Origin: CAVPLU01 sp964601325
GTDB lineage: Archaea > Thermoproteota > Bathyarchaeia > 40CM-2-53-6
Direction of reading: 5' to 3'
NCBI GenBank assembly: GCA_964601325.1
Contig: CAZRNA010000023.1
Span: forward strand, 1 to 22,431
DNA: 22,431 nucleotides
The translations under genes and the position numbers were made by a program. Below the pieces are notes generated by a model. It worked only from the letters and a program-made list of their open reading frames with translations, was not told the DNA's origin and made no database searches. Of the stretch, positions 1 to 9,003 are shown piece by piece (position 1 is the first letter of the stretch; every line of letters starts with the position of its first letter).

Positions 1-80
1 AAATAGAACTTGTCCGGGGTATAAGCTGGCCGCGGGTGGCTATAGTGACAGGTGACCGAGAAATCGAAGTTCTTGCCTAG
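1..80 (+). CDS. 3' end of an unidentified gene entering from the left edge
   Basis: The third plus-strand frame is open from the left edge to a TAG at 78-80 and gives about 25 residues ending in VTGDREIEVLA. The hydrophobic/charged alternation looks like a genuine protein C-terminus, and the other two plus frames carry early stops (aaa-tag at once; tga at 53-55). The fragment is too short to assign a family. It ends about 100 bases before ileS, on the same strand. It could be chance, because an opening of this length is not statistically strong; most of the gene lies outside the window. Confidence 0.35.
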   Translation, partial: IELVRGISWPRVAIVTGDREIEVLA

Positions 81-183
81 CCTCGGCCGCCCGCAAATAG
101 ATGTTGAACGGCACGGGATGTTGCAAACACCCTACCCTAGATTCACGAGGTGCGGTGAGGAAACAGTCTGAGGATGATATTGC

Positions 184-3100
184 TTGAAACATGAGATCGG
201 AGCATTAGCAAAGACCTACAACTGGAAAGAAGTCGAGCAGACCGTACAAAGCCTCTGGAAGAAGACGCGCGCCTACGACGTAGTGAAGGCGCAGAGATCT
301 GACGGCCAGAAATTCTACTTCCTTGACGGCCCTCCTTTCCCCTCATCAGACACGCCTCACATTGGCACCTGCTGGAACAAAGTCGTCAAAGACGTAGTCC
401 TTCGGTACGAAAGGTCAAGAGGCTTCGATTGTAGAGATCAGCCAGGATATGATTGCCATGGCCTGCCAATCGAGCTCGCTATTGAACGGCAACACGACTT
501 CAAGCAGAAGCGAGATATGGAAGCCTACGGCCTCGACAAGTTCGTCTCCGAATGCAAGGATTTTGCCAACAACAACTCAAAGGCCATGAGCCGAATATTC
601 GCCGACCTCGGAGTCTGGATGGATTGGAAACGGCCGTATCTCACGCACGATGACGCGTACGTTGAGTCTGTATGGTGGACTGTGAAGAAGTCGAACGAGG
701 ACGGCCTTCTGGAACATGGTTTGAAAGTTGTCCACTGGTGCCCACGTTGCGAGACTGTACTCTCCGACTATGAGGTTGTCTTGGAGTATCGCGAGCTGAG
801 GGATCCATCCATCTATGTGAAGTTTCCAGTTGAGGGACGTGAGAACGAGTATATTCTCATCTGGACTACTACACCTTGGACACTGCCATCGAACACTGCC
901 GTGATGGTTCACCCAGAATACGAGTACGCGCGCGTGAGATGCGGCAGCGAAGTCTACATCATGGCAAGGGAGAGAATATCGCATGTTGCCGCAGAAACCG
1001 GCGCAGACCTTGAGCTAATCGAGACGTTCAAGGGGCAAACGATCGAGGGCCTTCGATACAAGTCCCCGCTAGCGGACATAGTCCCTGCACAAGCTCACAT
1101 GATCGGTGGTCATCGCGTCGTGCTCAGCGCCGAGTATGTGACCCTCGAGGATGGAACTGGATGTGTACATTCGGCACCCGGGCACGGAGAAGAGGACTAT
1201 GAAGTTGGACGCCGGACCGGACTTCCGGTCGTCATGCTAGTTGACAACCAAGGCAGGATGGTTGCTGAAGCAGGTAAGTATGCTGGCAAGGATGTCAGAC
1301 AAGCAAACCCAGAGGTAATCGAGGACCTCAAAGCGAGGGGAGTACTCCTCTTCGCTGGTGAGATAGTTCACAGAAGTCCTGTCTGCTGGCGGTGCCACAC
1401 CCAGCTTATCATACGCGCGACCGATCAATGGTTCATAAAAGTAACTCAAATGCGCGACAAGATGATTGCCGACATCGAGGCAACCCGATGGATCCCAGAC
1501 TGGGCCGGCGCAAATCAGTTCCGCAACTGGCTCCAAGGACTAAGGGATTGGGTCATCTCTAGACAGAGGTTCTGGGGTACACCGCTTCCAATCTGGGTGT
1601 GCGAGTCCTGCAAGAACAGAGAAGTTATTGGTTCATTGAATGAGCTGAAGGAAAAGAGCATCGACAACAGGGTACCCAAGGAGCTGCATGTGCCTTGGGT
1701 TAACGAAGTCAGGCTCAAATGCGCCTGCGGAGGCCAGATGAGGAGACTTCCAGACGTGATGGTAGGATGGTTCGATTCCGGGGTCTCCTCCTATGCCTGC
1801 CTAGGATATCCGAAGAGTCAGACTGAAGCGAAGAAATGGTGGCCAGCGGATTTCATCGTGGAAGGGCGCGATCAGATCTCTGGGTGGTTCTTCTCGTTGC
1901 TCAAAGCTGGACTAGTGGCGTTCGGGGAGACGCCATACAAGACAGTGCTCATGCACGGGTTCATGCTTGACGAGCAAGGACGCGAGATGCACAAGTCGCT
2001 TGGCAATTTCGTAGTACCACAAGAAGCGATCGACCGGCATGGGCGTGACGCGCTTCGACTATACGTACTGCAGAATACGCCTTGGGAAGATCTGAGATTC
2101 TCATGGAAGGTTCTCGCGCAGATCGCCGGAGACCTTCAGACAATCTGGAATGTGTACGTGTTTGCCAGCACCTACATGAATCTGGACAGGTTTGACCCAG
2201 CCGAGCATCCGCCTGAGAAGATGAAGCGGCGTATGAGGGAAGAGGATCTTTGGCTCATGAGCCGCACTGAGCACACGATCGAGTCTGTGACTTCAGCGAT
2301 GGAGGGCTACCGCATCCATGAGGCCGTGAGGGCTCTGAGGAGCTTCCTTGTTGAGGATCTCAGTCACAACTACATTCGACTCGTTAGAAAGCGAACATGG
2401 GTTGAGAAAGAGAACCCTGACAAGCTCGCCAGCTATGCGGTCCTCTCTCACGCACTCGGTCGGGCCTCAGTAATGATGGCTCCTTTTGCTCCATTCATTG
2501 CCGAGGCACTCTATCAAGGCATGTTCCGACCGGCCATGGCCAAACCGCATGTCACAATACATGCACTTGATTGGCCCAAACCAAACAGTGCATGGCGGGA
2601 TGAGAACCTGGAGAGACGACTCGACATCTGCCAACGAGTCATCTCTGCGGCTGCGATGGCGAGAATGAAGGCAGGCCTCAAGCTCAGGCAACCGGTGAAG
2701 ACTGTGAACGTTGTCACCGGAAAGGATGAAGTTCGCGATGCCGTGCTGCGGATGAAGACTCTCCTTCTCGATCAGATGAACACTCGATCTCTGAATGTGT
2801 CTCCGCCGTCTGAATCGAAAGAGAGCGTCACCCTTCGAACTGTCCCGATCATGGCCGTACTTGGCCCTGAACTCAAGTCGCGAGCGGCAGAAGTGGCTCA
2901 AAGGCTGACGGCTATGGATCCCCAGGATCTTAGGAAGCAACTATCGCAGGGAAAGGTCGAAATCGAAATCGACTCCGAAAAAGTGAAGATCTACGACAAG
3001 CACGTGAGTTTCATCGAAGAAGCACAGGATACTGAACCCGCTGCTGATTTTGAGGGAGGTAGAGTATCCATTGACACAACGCTCTCTCCGGATCAGATCG

Positions 3101-3438
3101 CAGACGGTCTCGCGCGCGACTTGGTCAGAAGAATTCAACAGATGCGCAAGGAAATGGACCTCAGGGTGGACGATTTCGTCGACGTTGATGTGGTCGCACC
3201 AACAGATGAGACATCATCATCTGTGAAGGACAGACACGACTACATCCTAGGCGAAGTGCGAGCGCAGACGCTAGTAGCGCAACAGTCCAACAGCGCAAAA
3301 GCCCGCGGTGAACTTGTCAGGGAATGGTCAATCGGAGACGACGTCTTCTCGATTGGCCTACGCAGACACAAGAAACGCCGCACATCCCATCGTCCGGGCC
3401 GTCATTCTCGCATACAAAAACATCCCGAGTCGCACTAG
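184..3438 (+). CDS. ileS: Isoleucyl-tRNA synthetase, archaeal type
   Basis: Class I aminoacyl-tRNA synthetase that charges tRNA(Ile) in the cytoplasm. The 1084 residues match the usual archaeal/eukaryal-like length. The HIGH-motif equivalent is HIGT at residues 59-62 followed by CWNK, a form usual in archaeal IleRS. The KMSKS equivalent is MHKSL at about 602-606, with His for the usual Ser. The CP1 editing domain shows TTTPWT near 228-233 and a HSAPGHGEEDY segment; both hydrolyse mischarged Val-tRNA. WRCH near 403, CESC and CACG are zinc-type cysteines, and the anticodon-binding helical domain follows. The TTG start at 184 is chosen because GAGGATGAT lies just upstream (170-178) and the preceding in-frame ATG at 174 hits a stop. 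The last roughly 25 residues are unusually rich in Arg, His and Lys and lie beyond the usual end of the family, after EWSIGDDVFSIGL. Confidence 0.97.
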   Translation: MKHEIGALAKTYNWKEVEQTVQSLWKKTRAYDVVKAQRSDGQKFYFLDGPPFPSSDTPHIGTCWNKVVKDVVLRYERSRGFDCRDQPGYDCHGLPIELAIERQHDFKQKRDMEAYGLDKFVSECKDFANNNSKAMSRIFADLGVWMDWKRPYLTHDDAYVESVWWTVKKSNEDGLLEHGLKVVHWCPRCETVLSDYEVVLEYRELRDPSIYVKFPVEGRENEYILIWTTTPWTLPSNTAVMVHPEYEYARVRCGSEVYIMARERISHVAAETGADLELIETFKGQTIEGLRYKSPLADIVPAQAHMIGGHRVVLSAEYVTLEDGTGCVHSAPGHGEEDYEVGRRTGLPVVMLVDNQGRMVAEAGKYAGKDVRQANPEVIEDLKARGVLLFAGEIVHRSPVCWRCHTQLIIRATDQWFIKVTQMRDKMIADIEATRWIPDWAGANQFRNWLQGLRDWVISRQRFWGTPLPIWVCESCKNREVIGSLNELKEKSIDNRVPKELHVPWVNEVRLKCACGGQMRRLPDVMVGWFDSGVSSYACLGYPKSQTEAKKWWPADFIVEGRDQISGWFFSLLKAGLVAFGETPYKTVLMHGFMLDEQGREMHKSLGNFVVPQEAIDRHGRDALRLYVLQNTPWEDLRFSWKVLAQIAGDLQTIWNVYVFASTYMNLDRFDPAEHPPEKMKRRMREEDLWLMSRTEHTIESVTSAMEGYRIHEAVRALRSFLVEDLSHNYIRLVRKRTWVEKENPDKLASYAVLSHALGRASVMMAPFAPFIAEALYQGMFRPAMAKPHVTIHALDWPKPNSAWRDENLERRLDICQRVISAAAMARMKAGLKLRQPVKTVNVVTGKDEVRDAVLRMKTLLLDQMNTRSLNVSPPSESKESVTLRTVPIMAVLGPELKSRAAEVAQRLTAMDPQDLRKQLSQGKVEIEIDSEKVKIYDKHVSFIEEAQDTEPAADFEGGRVSIDTTLSPDQIADGLARDLVRRIQQMRKEMDLRVDDFVDVDVVAPTDETSSSVKDRHDYILGEVRAQTLVAQQSNSAKARGELVREWSIGDDVFSIGLRRHKKRRTSHRPGRHSRIQKHPESH

Positions 3439-3494
3439 ACGCGGGCGACTGGATCAAACCACCCCGTTGCACGGGCGCTCGCGACCAAGCCTAC

Positions 3495-3502
3495 CTTTTT
3501 AT
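3495..3502 (+). promoter_or_regulatory. TATA-like box for the surface-protein gene
   Basis: CTTTTTAT lies about 48 bases before the ATG at 3546. Archaeal transcription usually starts some 25 bases downstream of the box, so the leader would be about 20 bases. No strong ribosome-binding site is visible in that leader. The T-run could also help terminate ileS. Confidence 0.45.
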
Positions 3503-3545
3503 CTCGACAACGTGCTTGCACGATCCAATCTGTAGCTGATGCGCG

Positions 3546-4463
3546 ATGGCTAGCCAAGGAAACACCAGAGGATCAAGCATGGCCATCCTAGCCATTCTAT
3601 TCATTGCAGTGATAGCGGCAGGAGTTCAGGTAGGGCATGCATCATCATCAAACCTTTCCGTTACTTCCTCAGGCACCGTGCTGGTCGCGGCTCGAAACAA
3701 CACACTGACGATCGAGATCACTAATGTTGGCCAATACCTGAAAGACTTCGATATCGCTCTGACTATTCCACCACCACTAGTGTTGTTTGGTGACAACCAC
3801 TGGATTCGAAACTCATTCTCACCGGGAGAGTCAATCCATGCCAACCTCACGGTATTTGCTCCGTCCTCAGCTGCAGGAACTACACCACAAGGTAGCGTCG
3901 TTGCTCTGTACAAGGCCGCTGGGGAGACAACCTTGACTACTGAGAATCACGCGATCTCATTCTTAGTCCGTGGGTGGATCGAAATCGCGGTCTACGAGAT
4001 TACTGTGGATCCAGATCCTGTCCTTCCTGGCCAGGAGGTAACGGTTTCGGGGAATATCCTGAACCGGGGAGTGGTGTCTGCGATGTATACGAATGTGACC
4101 ATCGATGCCGGTGAAACGTTTGCGCAAGGTACCGTCCAGCCAACATACGTTGGGCAAGTTGATCCGAATGCGCCGGCGCCGTTCAGCGTAACGGCAATTG
4201 TCGACTCGACCGCGCCTGAGGGAATCCATGAGGCGACAATTTCGGTGTATTACGTAGATGACCTTCAGTTCAACCATGTCGTCAAGGTCCCGATCACGTT
4301 CGCGGTTGTGTTGGAGCTACCGACTACTGCGACAACCAGGACAGGTATCGAAGGCCAGTTGCTCTCAGTTCCGTTCCTTGCGTTGGGACTTGGAGTCGTT
4401 GTCGTTCTGGTGATCGTTGCCATTTATCTTCGCAGAAGACGTAGGCCTGCGGACTCCGCCTGA
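3546..4463 (+). CDS. Secreted, membrane-anchored protein with adhesin/CARDB-like repeats
   Basis: The 305-residue protein starts with a signal peptide: a short charged N-terminus, then a hydrophobic stretch at about residues 12-32 (AILAILFIAVIAAG) ending near GHASS. Two Ig-like beta-rich modules follow, about 38-140 and 148-252. The second contains DPDPVLPGQEVTVSG and a conserved-looking NxG turn, typical of CARDB/NEW3-type surface domains (COG1361-like). A single transmembrane helix spans about 272-294 (FLALGLGVVVVLVIVAIYL) with a cytoplasmic RRRRR stop-transfer tail, so most of the protein should face outside. Such proteins often accompany ABC transporters, but no transporter gene is adjacent here. 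It is transcribed alone, convergent with tfb. The specific function is unknown. Confidence 0.85.
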   Translation: MASQGNTRGSSMAILAILFIAVIAAGVQVGHASSSNLSVTSSGTVLVAARNNTLTIEITNVGQYLKDFDIALTIPPPLVLFGDNHWIRNSFSPGESIHANLTVFAPSSAAGTTPQGSVVALYKAAGETTLTTENHAISFLVRGWIEIAVYEITVDPDPVLPGQEVTVSGNILNRGVVSAMYTNVTIDAGETFAQGTVQPTYVGQVDPNAPAPFSVTAIVDSTAPEGIHEATISVYYVDDLQFNHVVKVPITFAVVLELPTTATTRTGIEGQLLSVPFLALGLGVVVVLVIVAIYLRRRRRPADSA

Positions 4464-4610
4464 GATGTACTGGATTCTGAAGGCATCCGGAAACGTAGAC
4501 GTTCAACACGTGTAGGCTGCGCACTCCATTTCCCTAGGACAGTAGACTGTCGCTAGCACTTGCGATCGCAGCCGGCGCAACTAGCCAGACAAATGCATGG
4601 AACAGGCGCG

Positions 4611-5564
4611 TTACATTGGAACTTCGATGAAGAGTCGCTCAAGTAGTTCCTTGTAACGATTACGGATGGTCACTTCTGTGACGTTGGCGATCTCGGCTAT
4701 CTCACGTTGTGTCTTCCGCTCGTTCGTTAGCACAGCTGCGATGTACGTTGCGGCAGCCGCGATTCCAGTCGGCCCCCTGCCGCTTGTCAGCTTCATTCGT
4801 GTCGCTGTTTCAAGGATGCGAATCGCCATCGCCTCAGCCTTTCCTGAGATTATCAGTTTGTTGCTGAAGCGAGCTGCATAGTGTCGACTTGTGGATGGGG
4901 GCACGAAAGTTTCGAGCTCTCGGACCATGAAGCGGTAGCTCCTGCCGATATCTTTCTTGCTCAGGCTACTTGCGGTCGCGATCTCGTCCAGTGTCCTCGG
5001 AACACCGCATTGTCTGCAGCTCATGTAGATCGCTGCCGCAGTCACGTTGTGAATCGATCTTCCACGAATGAGTCTCTTCTTTATAGCGCGCCTGTAGATG
5101 ACAGCAGCGGTTTCGAGAAGGTTCTTCGGAAGGTTCAGCGCTGAGGCCAGCTTACTCAATTCAGAGAGAGCAACTGCTAAGTTGCGTTCCGTTGCATCCG
5201 AAACGCGCACTCGTCTCTGCCATTTGCGAAGCTTGTACATGTCGAGGCGTTCGCTCGCAGTCATCTGTCGACCGCTTCCTCTTCTATCTCGCCAGTCAAT
5301 GACTGTCGAGAGACCTTTGTCATGAATTGTAAAAGTCAGAGGCGCCCCTGCGCGAGATCTCTTCGCCTTCTGTTCGTCGTCGAATGCACGCCATTCTGGT
5401 CGAGTATCAGCTATCTTCTCAGCAATTACGCATCCACAATTAACGCACACAATCTCGGCAGCATCGTAGTCTCGCATCAACTTAGAGCCGCCACACTCTG
5501 GGCAGACTCTAATTCTCGGTTGGAATTGTACGGCTTCTACTGGATCTGCTTGTGGGTCTTCCAT
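4611..5564 (-). CDS. tfb: Transcription initiation factor TFB
   Basis: TFB recruits RNA polymerase to the TBP-DNA complex. Counting from the chosen start, a zinc ribbon has CPEC at 21-24 and CVNC at 40-43. The B-reader/linker follows (EWRAFDDEQ), then two cyclin folds: about 110-200 and 210-305, the second with GRGPTGIAAAATYIA. The C-terminal recognition helix region reads TEVTIRNRYKEL. At 317 residues it has normal archaeal length. A longer form starting at 5630 is open, but it would overlap gar1 by 53 bases and add 22 residues. The ATG at 5564 lies four bases after GGTGG (5573-5569) and 13 bases after the gar1 stop, so it is preferred. It is co-directional with gar1, a common archaeal pairing. 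Confidence 0.97.
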   Translation of the reverse strand: MEDPQADPVEAVQFQPRIRVCPECGGSKLMRDYDAAEIVCVNCGCVIAEKIADTRPEWRAFDDEQKAKRSRAGAPLTFTIHDKGLSTVIDWRDRRGSGRQMTASERLDMYKLRKWQRRVRVSDATERNLAVALSELSKLASALNLPKNLLETAAVIYRRAIKKRLIRGRSIHNVTAAAIYMSCRQCGVPRTLDEIATASSLSKKDIGRSYRFMVRELETFVPPSTSRHYAARFSNKLIISGKAEAMAIRILETATRMKLTSGRGPTGIAAAATYIAAVLTNERKTQREIAEIANVTEVTIRNRYKELLERLFIEVPM

Positions 5565-5568
5565 CTTT

Positions 5569-5573
5569 CCACC
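5569..5573 (-). promoter_or_regulatory. Ribosome-binding site deciding the tfb start
   Basis: On the minus strand GGTGG precedes ATG 5564 by four bases. It resembles the archaeal GGTGA core and supports the short TFB over the form beginning inside gar1. Confidence 0.55.
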
Positions 5574-5577
5574 ATTA

Positions 5578-5811
5578 TCAGTCTTCAAGGGCGTATACTG
5601 TTCGTCCGACGACCGATTCTGGTTTGGCAATCGTTGGCTTCACGGAGACGTATGGTCCAGAAACTGGGCCGAGGATGTCCATCACGACACCGACGCTCTT
5701 CAGTTTACTATCACAGGCTTTCGTGCCCGGTCGTACAAATCTCGGAGGATCAAGTTTCACGATGAGGGCATGGCTTTTCGACACATGAAGGACCTTGCCC
5801 AGTTTCCTCAA
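5578..5811 (-). CDS. gar1: H/ACA RNP component Gar1
   Basis: The 77-residue protein has the Gar1 beta-barrel pattern: LGKVLHVSKSHALIVKL, then PGTKACDSKLKSVGVVMDILGPVSGPYVSVKP in pieces, with the typical G-x-V-x-DIxGPV core at about 41-51. Gar1 binds Cbf5 and aids guide-RNA-directed pseudouridylation of rRNA. The length fits archaeal Gar1, which lacks the eukaryotic Gly-Arg tails. The start is the TTG at 5811, with GGAGTGA at 5828-5822 at a spacing of ten bases. It is the first gene of a gar1-tfb transcript. Confidence 0.93.
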   Translation of the reverse strand: MRKLGKVLHVSKSHALIVKLDPPRFVRPGTKACDSKLKSVGVVMDILGPVSGPYVSVKPTIAKPESVVGRTVYALED

Positions 5812-5858
5812 ATCTTCGCCGTCACTCCGCGAAGGCGCGCTTGCAACGCAGCCACATC

Positions 5859-5867
5859 TTATATAAA
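5859..5867 (-). promoter_or_regulatory. TATA box of the gar1-tfb operon
   Basis: The minus strand reads TTTATATAA, a near-ideal archaeal TATA box, about 50 bases before the gar1 TTG. The predicted transcript would start near 5836, giving a leader of about 25 bases that contains the GGAGTGA site. The near-symmetric box might also read rightward, but it is about 170 bases from lhr. Confidence 0.7.
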
Positions 5868-6034
5868 CGTCTCGTCTCGCTCAAAATCAACAACGCTCAG
5901 AATCGATGTACGATTCTCTCCAGCCACTACGGGAGAACATACTCGTGCCCATTCGGAGGCCAAGGCCAATAGCGAACCCTTATGGCTATTCTTCACGCAA
6001 AGTCGCTGTGAAAAATCGGTCTCCAACATAGGGG

Positions 6035-8902
6035 TTGAGAAACTCATTGCCGAAAGGACGTGTCTCGGTGTTCGACGCTCTGGCGCATCCAGTTCGTGCA
6101 GCACTGCTAGATCTTGGGATTCAAACGCCTACGCAACCTCAAGTTATGGCGATACCCCACATTCTCCGCGGCAAGAATGTCTTGCTGGTATCGCCGACAG
6201 CAAGCGGAAAGACAGAAGCGGCGCTTCTTCCCCTGCTGAGTCGATTTATCACGAACAAGAGGCGCAAGGGAATTGCGATTCTATACGTGACGCCTCTTCG
6301 TGCGCTGAACAGAGACCTCTTCAAGAGAGCAACTCAACTCACGGCCAAAATCGGAGTTCGATGCGAGATTCGCCATGGAGATACTTCGGCATCCGAGAGG
6401 CGAAAGCAATCCAAGGATCCTCCGGAGATGCTCATAACAACTCCTGAGACGCTTCAAGCGATACTTCCCAGCAAGGCAATGCGAAGGCACCTGAGAACTG
6501 TTCAAGCAGTCGTCATTGATGAGATTCATGAACTTGCCCAAGACAAGCGCGGAGCACAGCTCACGGTCGCCCTAGAACGACTGAGATTGATCACGCGAAG
6601 GCGCTTTCAGAGAATTGGTCTCTCCGCCACCGTCGGCGATCCCGAAATGGTTGCGGGCTTCCTTGTTGGGCCACGTGAGGAGTGTGAGATAGTAAGGGTC
6701 AACTTGGAGAAAGAAGTCAAGTATCATATTGAGTATCCTTACCCGACTCCTGAAGATCACGATCTTGCTCAGTCACTTTACACAAGCCCCGATGCTGCTG
6801 CTAGAATTTCGAGGATTAAAGAACTTGTTGAGACTCATACTTCTACTCTGATCTTTGTCAATAGCCGGCAACATGCTGAGATGCTAGGTCTCAGACTCGG
6901 AACACTGGACAAGCGCATTGCAGTGCACCACGGCTCGCTCTCGCGTGAAGAACGCTCACGCATTGAAGCCGAATTCAAGGCAGGCAGTCTGAGAGGGATC
7001 ATTTGCACATCGACTCTGGAGCTAGGAATCGATATCGGCAGTGCAGACCTTACTGTTCAATACATGTCGCCTAGGCAGGTCTCCGCTCTAATCCAGCGTG
7101 TCGGGAGATCTGGTCATCGCCTCGGCCGCATCTCTGAAGGGGTCTTGATATGCGCCTATCCTGAAGACGCGCTTGAGTCGATTGCGATTACAAGAAGGGC
7201 AAGGGAGCAACAGCTGGAACCAATGCGGATTCACTCGAATGCTCTTGATGTTCTGGCTCACCAAGTTGCCGGCCTTCTGATGGACAGCGATCGCGCAAGC
7301 TTGAGAGACATGCTCTCAATTGTCAGAAGATCCAGCATTTTCCAGAAACTTACCGCTAAGAAATTCCGATCCGTCGTAACGTTCATGGAAGAGCGACGTC
7401 TGCTCCGAAAAACAGGTAGGGTGTTGACGCGAGCTCCTAGGACGAGACTGTACTACTATCAGAATCTGTCCATGATACCTGATGAGCGCAGATATTCGAT
7501 ACTCGATATTACGACTCAACGGAAAATAGGAATCCTTGGCGAAGAATTCGTTCTACTGCACGCCCGAAAGGGTGTTCACTTCATTTGTCGAGGACGCGTA
7601 TGGGAGATCACGAGAGTCGGAGAGGACGGAAACATCTACGTTGTTCCAATCGAGGACCCGACCGCTGCTATCCCAGGCTGGGACGGCGAGATTCTACCTG
7701 TCCCATTCGAGGTCGCACAAGAAGTCGCAAAGATAAGGGGCGAGGTTGAGACAAGTCTGAAGGCGATTGGAAAGGAACGCACAGTCACAAACCTCTGCGT
7801 CCACTCCATCGAGAGACTCGCTGCCACAAGGATTACCGAGGAAATCCAGGACTACGTTAGGAAAGGCTGCCCGGTGCCGACTGATCGGACGGTTCTGGTT
7901 GAAGCATTTGGGCGATACCTCATAATACACACCTCATTCGGGGATGCAGTCAACCGAGCTGTCGCTTATGCGTTTGATGAATTCTTGACGGAACGCAACG
8001 GAGTAAACAACGTCTGGGCCGACGGCTACCGTATCCTGATCGAACTACCAGAAACAATCTCTCGTGACAGTCTAAACAATATCTCAAAGGAACTCTTCTC
8101 AATGTCAGACCGGACGATTGAGAGGAAGTTCTCTGAATACGCTCAAAGACGCTTTCCCTTCGCATACAACATGAAGTTCATCGCTCAGAGATTCGGAGCG
8201 ATTCCTCGGGGCATATTCCTCAGCGACCGGGCGCTACTCGAGCTATCCGCCCGCTTCGAGTCAACACCGATTCATGAGGAGACAATGCGAGAGGCCAAAC
8301 TGACGAAAGTCGACCTGACCACAGCAAAGAAGGTGATGACCTCGATTTCCAATGGTACAACAGCCGTTATCCCCGTGCTATCCGAAGAATCTCCGACCCC
8401 ACAGGGATTCTACATGCTGAACAAACTTGTGGAAGTCGCGGAGATGGTTGCACCTGAAAGCACAAAGAAAGACAACCTCTCGCGCATGAGGGCGTCTCTT
8501 CTGGCACAGAAGGTGGAGTTCCTGTGCTTGCAGTGCGGTTCTAGCCTAGAGGAAGAACGCGTTGAGGAGCTTCCGGAGTTCCCAAAGTGCGAGTCTTGCG
8601 GATCAGGCCTGCTTGCTTTGAAGAGCAAAGTCAGATCAGATGTTCCTCAGATCCTGGAGAAGCGGAAGTCAAGGGTAGAGCTTACGGAAGAAGAGCAGGC
8701 AGTTCTGAGCAGAGCCAGGCGGGCGGCAGACTTGGTCCTTTCATACGGCAGACAAGCAGCCATAGCCTTGCTCACCTGGGGCGTCGGTCCCCAAACGGCT
8801 GCAAGCGTACTTGCCAAGATGCATGTACGAGACGAGGATTTCTATGCAGATCTCCTCAAGGCCAAACTACGGTACATTCAGACTCGCCCTTTCTGGGACT
8901 AG
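6035..8902 (+). CDS. lhr: Lhr-family superfamily 2 ATP-dependent helicase
   Basis: At 955 residues this is a full-length archaeal Lhr-type DNA helicase, a family that unwinds forked DNA and DNA/RNA hybrids in repair. The Q-like segment TPTQPQ is at 31-36, Walker A PTASGKTE at 54-61, the DEIH box at 162-165 and motif III SAT at 197-199. RecA domain 2 has HHGSLSREER, ELGIDIG and the motif VI QRVGRSGHRLG. The winged-helix and Lhr-specific C-terminal region follow, with a four-Cys zinc module (CLQC at 831-834 and CESC near 852-855). The start is uncertain: TTG 6035 is the longest form, while GTG 6068 has AAAGGA nine bases upstream and begins at the family's usual VFDxL. It is divergent from gar1. 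A weak CTTATGGC box near 5976-5983 could drive it. Confidence 0.95.
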   Translation: MRNSLPKGRVSVFDALAHPVRAALLDLGIQTPTQPQVMAIPHILRGKNVLLVSPTASGKTEAALLPLLSRFITNKRRKGIAILYVTPLRALNRDLFKRATQLTAKIGVRCEIRHGDTSASERRKQSKDPPEMLITTPETLQAILPSKAMRRHLRTVQAVVIDEIHELAQDKRGAQLTVALERLRLITRRRFQRIGLSATVGDPEMVAGFLVGPREECEIVRVNLEKEVKYHIEYPYPTPEDHDLAQSLYTSPDAAARISRIKELVETHTSTLIFVNSRQHAEMLGLRLGTLDKRIAVHHGSLSREERSRIEAEFKAGSLRGIICTSTLELGIDIGSADLTVQYMSPRQVSALIQRVGRSGHRLGRISEGVLICAYPEDALESIAITRRAREQQLEPMRIHSNALDVLAHQVAGLLMDSDRASLRDMLSIVRRSSIFQKLTAKKFRSVVTFMEERRLLRKTGRVLTRAPRTRLYYYQNLSMIPDERRYSILDITTQRKIGILGEEFVLLHARKGVHFICRGRVWEITRVGEDGNIYVVPIEDPTAAIPGWDGEILPVPFEVAQEVAKIRGEVETSLKAIGKERTVTNLCVHSIERLAATRITEEIQDYVRKGCPVPTDRTVLVEAFGRYLIIHTSFGDAVNRAVAYAFDEFLTERNGVNNVWADGYRILIELPETISRDSLNNISKELFSMSDRTIERKFSEYAQRRFPFAYNMKFIAQRFGAIPRGIFLSDRALLELSARFESTPIHEETMREAKLTKVDLTTAKKVMTSISNGTTAVIPVLSEESPTPQGFYMLNKLVEVAEMVAPESTKKDNLSRMRASLLAQKVEFLCLQCGSSLEEERVEELPEFPKCESCGSGLLALKSKVRSDVPQILEKRKSRVELTEEEQAVLSRARRAADLVLSYGRQAAIALLTWGVGPQTAASVLAKMHVRDEDFYADLLKAKLRYIQTRPFWD

Positions 8903-8954
8903 GCTCGAATCATGCCTTTTGAGCACGGCACACGTGTGTGTTGGAACCCCGAAA

Positions 8955-8961
8955 CTTTTTA
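8955..8961 (+). promoter_or_regulatory. TATA-like box for the Smc5/6-like operon
   Basis: CTTTTTA lies about 45 bases before ATG 9004, at the distance expected for a short archaeal leader. GGAAGAT (8990-8996) sits seven bases before the ATG as a possible ribosome-binding site. No other box is visible in the 101-base gap after lhr, and no promoter is obvious between the three operon genes. The T-run may also act as the lhr terminator. Confidence 0.45.
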
Positions 8962-9003
8962 CCGAGCTGAACGGTTCGCTACCCGACCCGGAAGATCCGA
9001 TGG

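Noticed and set aside
2467..2940. A 157-codon minus-strand frame within ileS
   Set aside because: It is antisense to the anticodon-binding region of ileS, has His/Arg/Ser-rich composition and no family resemblance.
4464..4610. tRNA or other RNA gene in the gap between the surface protein and tfb
   Set aside because: No GGTTCGAATCC-type T-arm, acceptor pairing or C/D boxes could be found.
5770..6447. A 225-codon plus-strand frame overlapping gar1 and the start of lhr
   Set aside because: It reads across the gar1 promoter and the Walker A region of lhr in another frame, with Ser/Arg-rich composition; it is a shadow.
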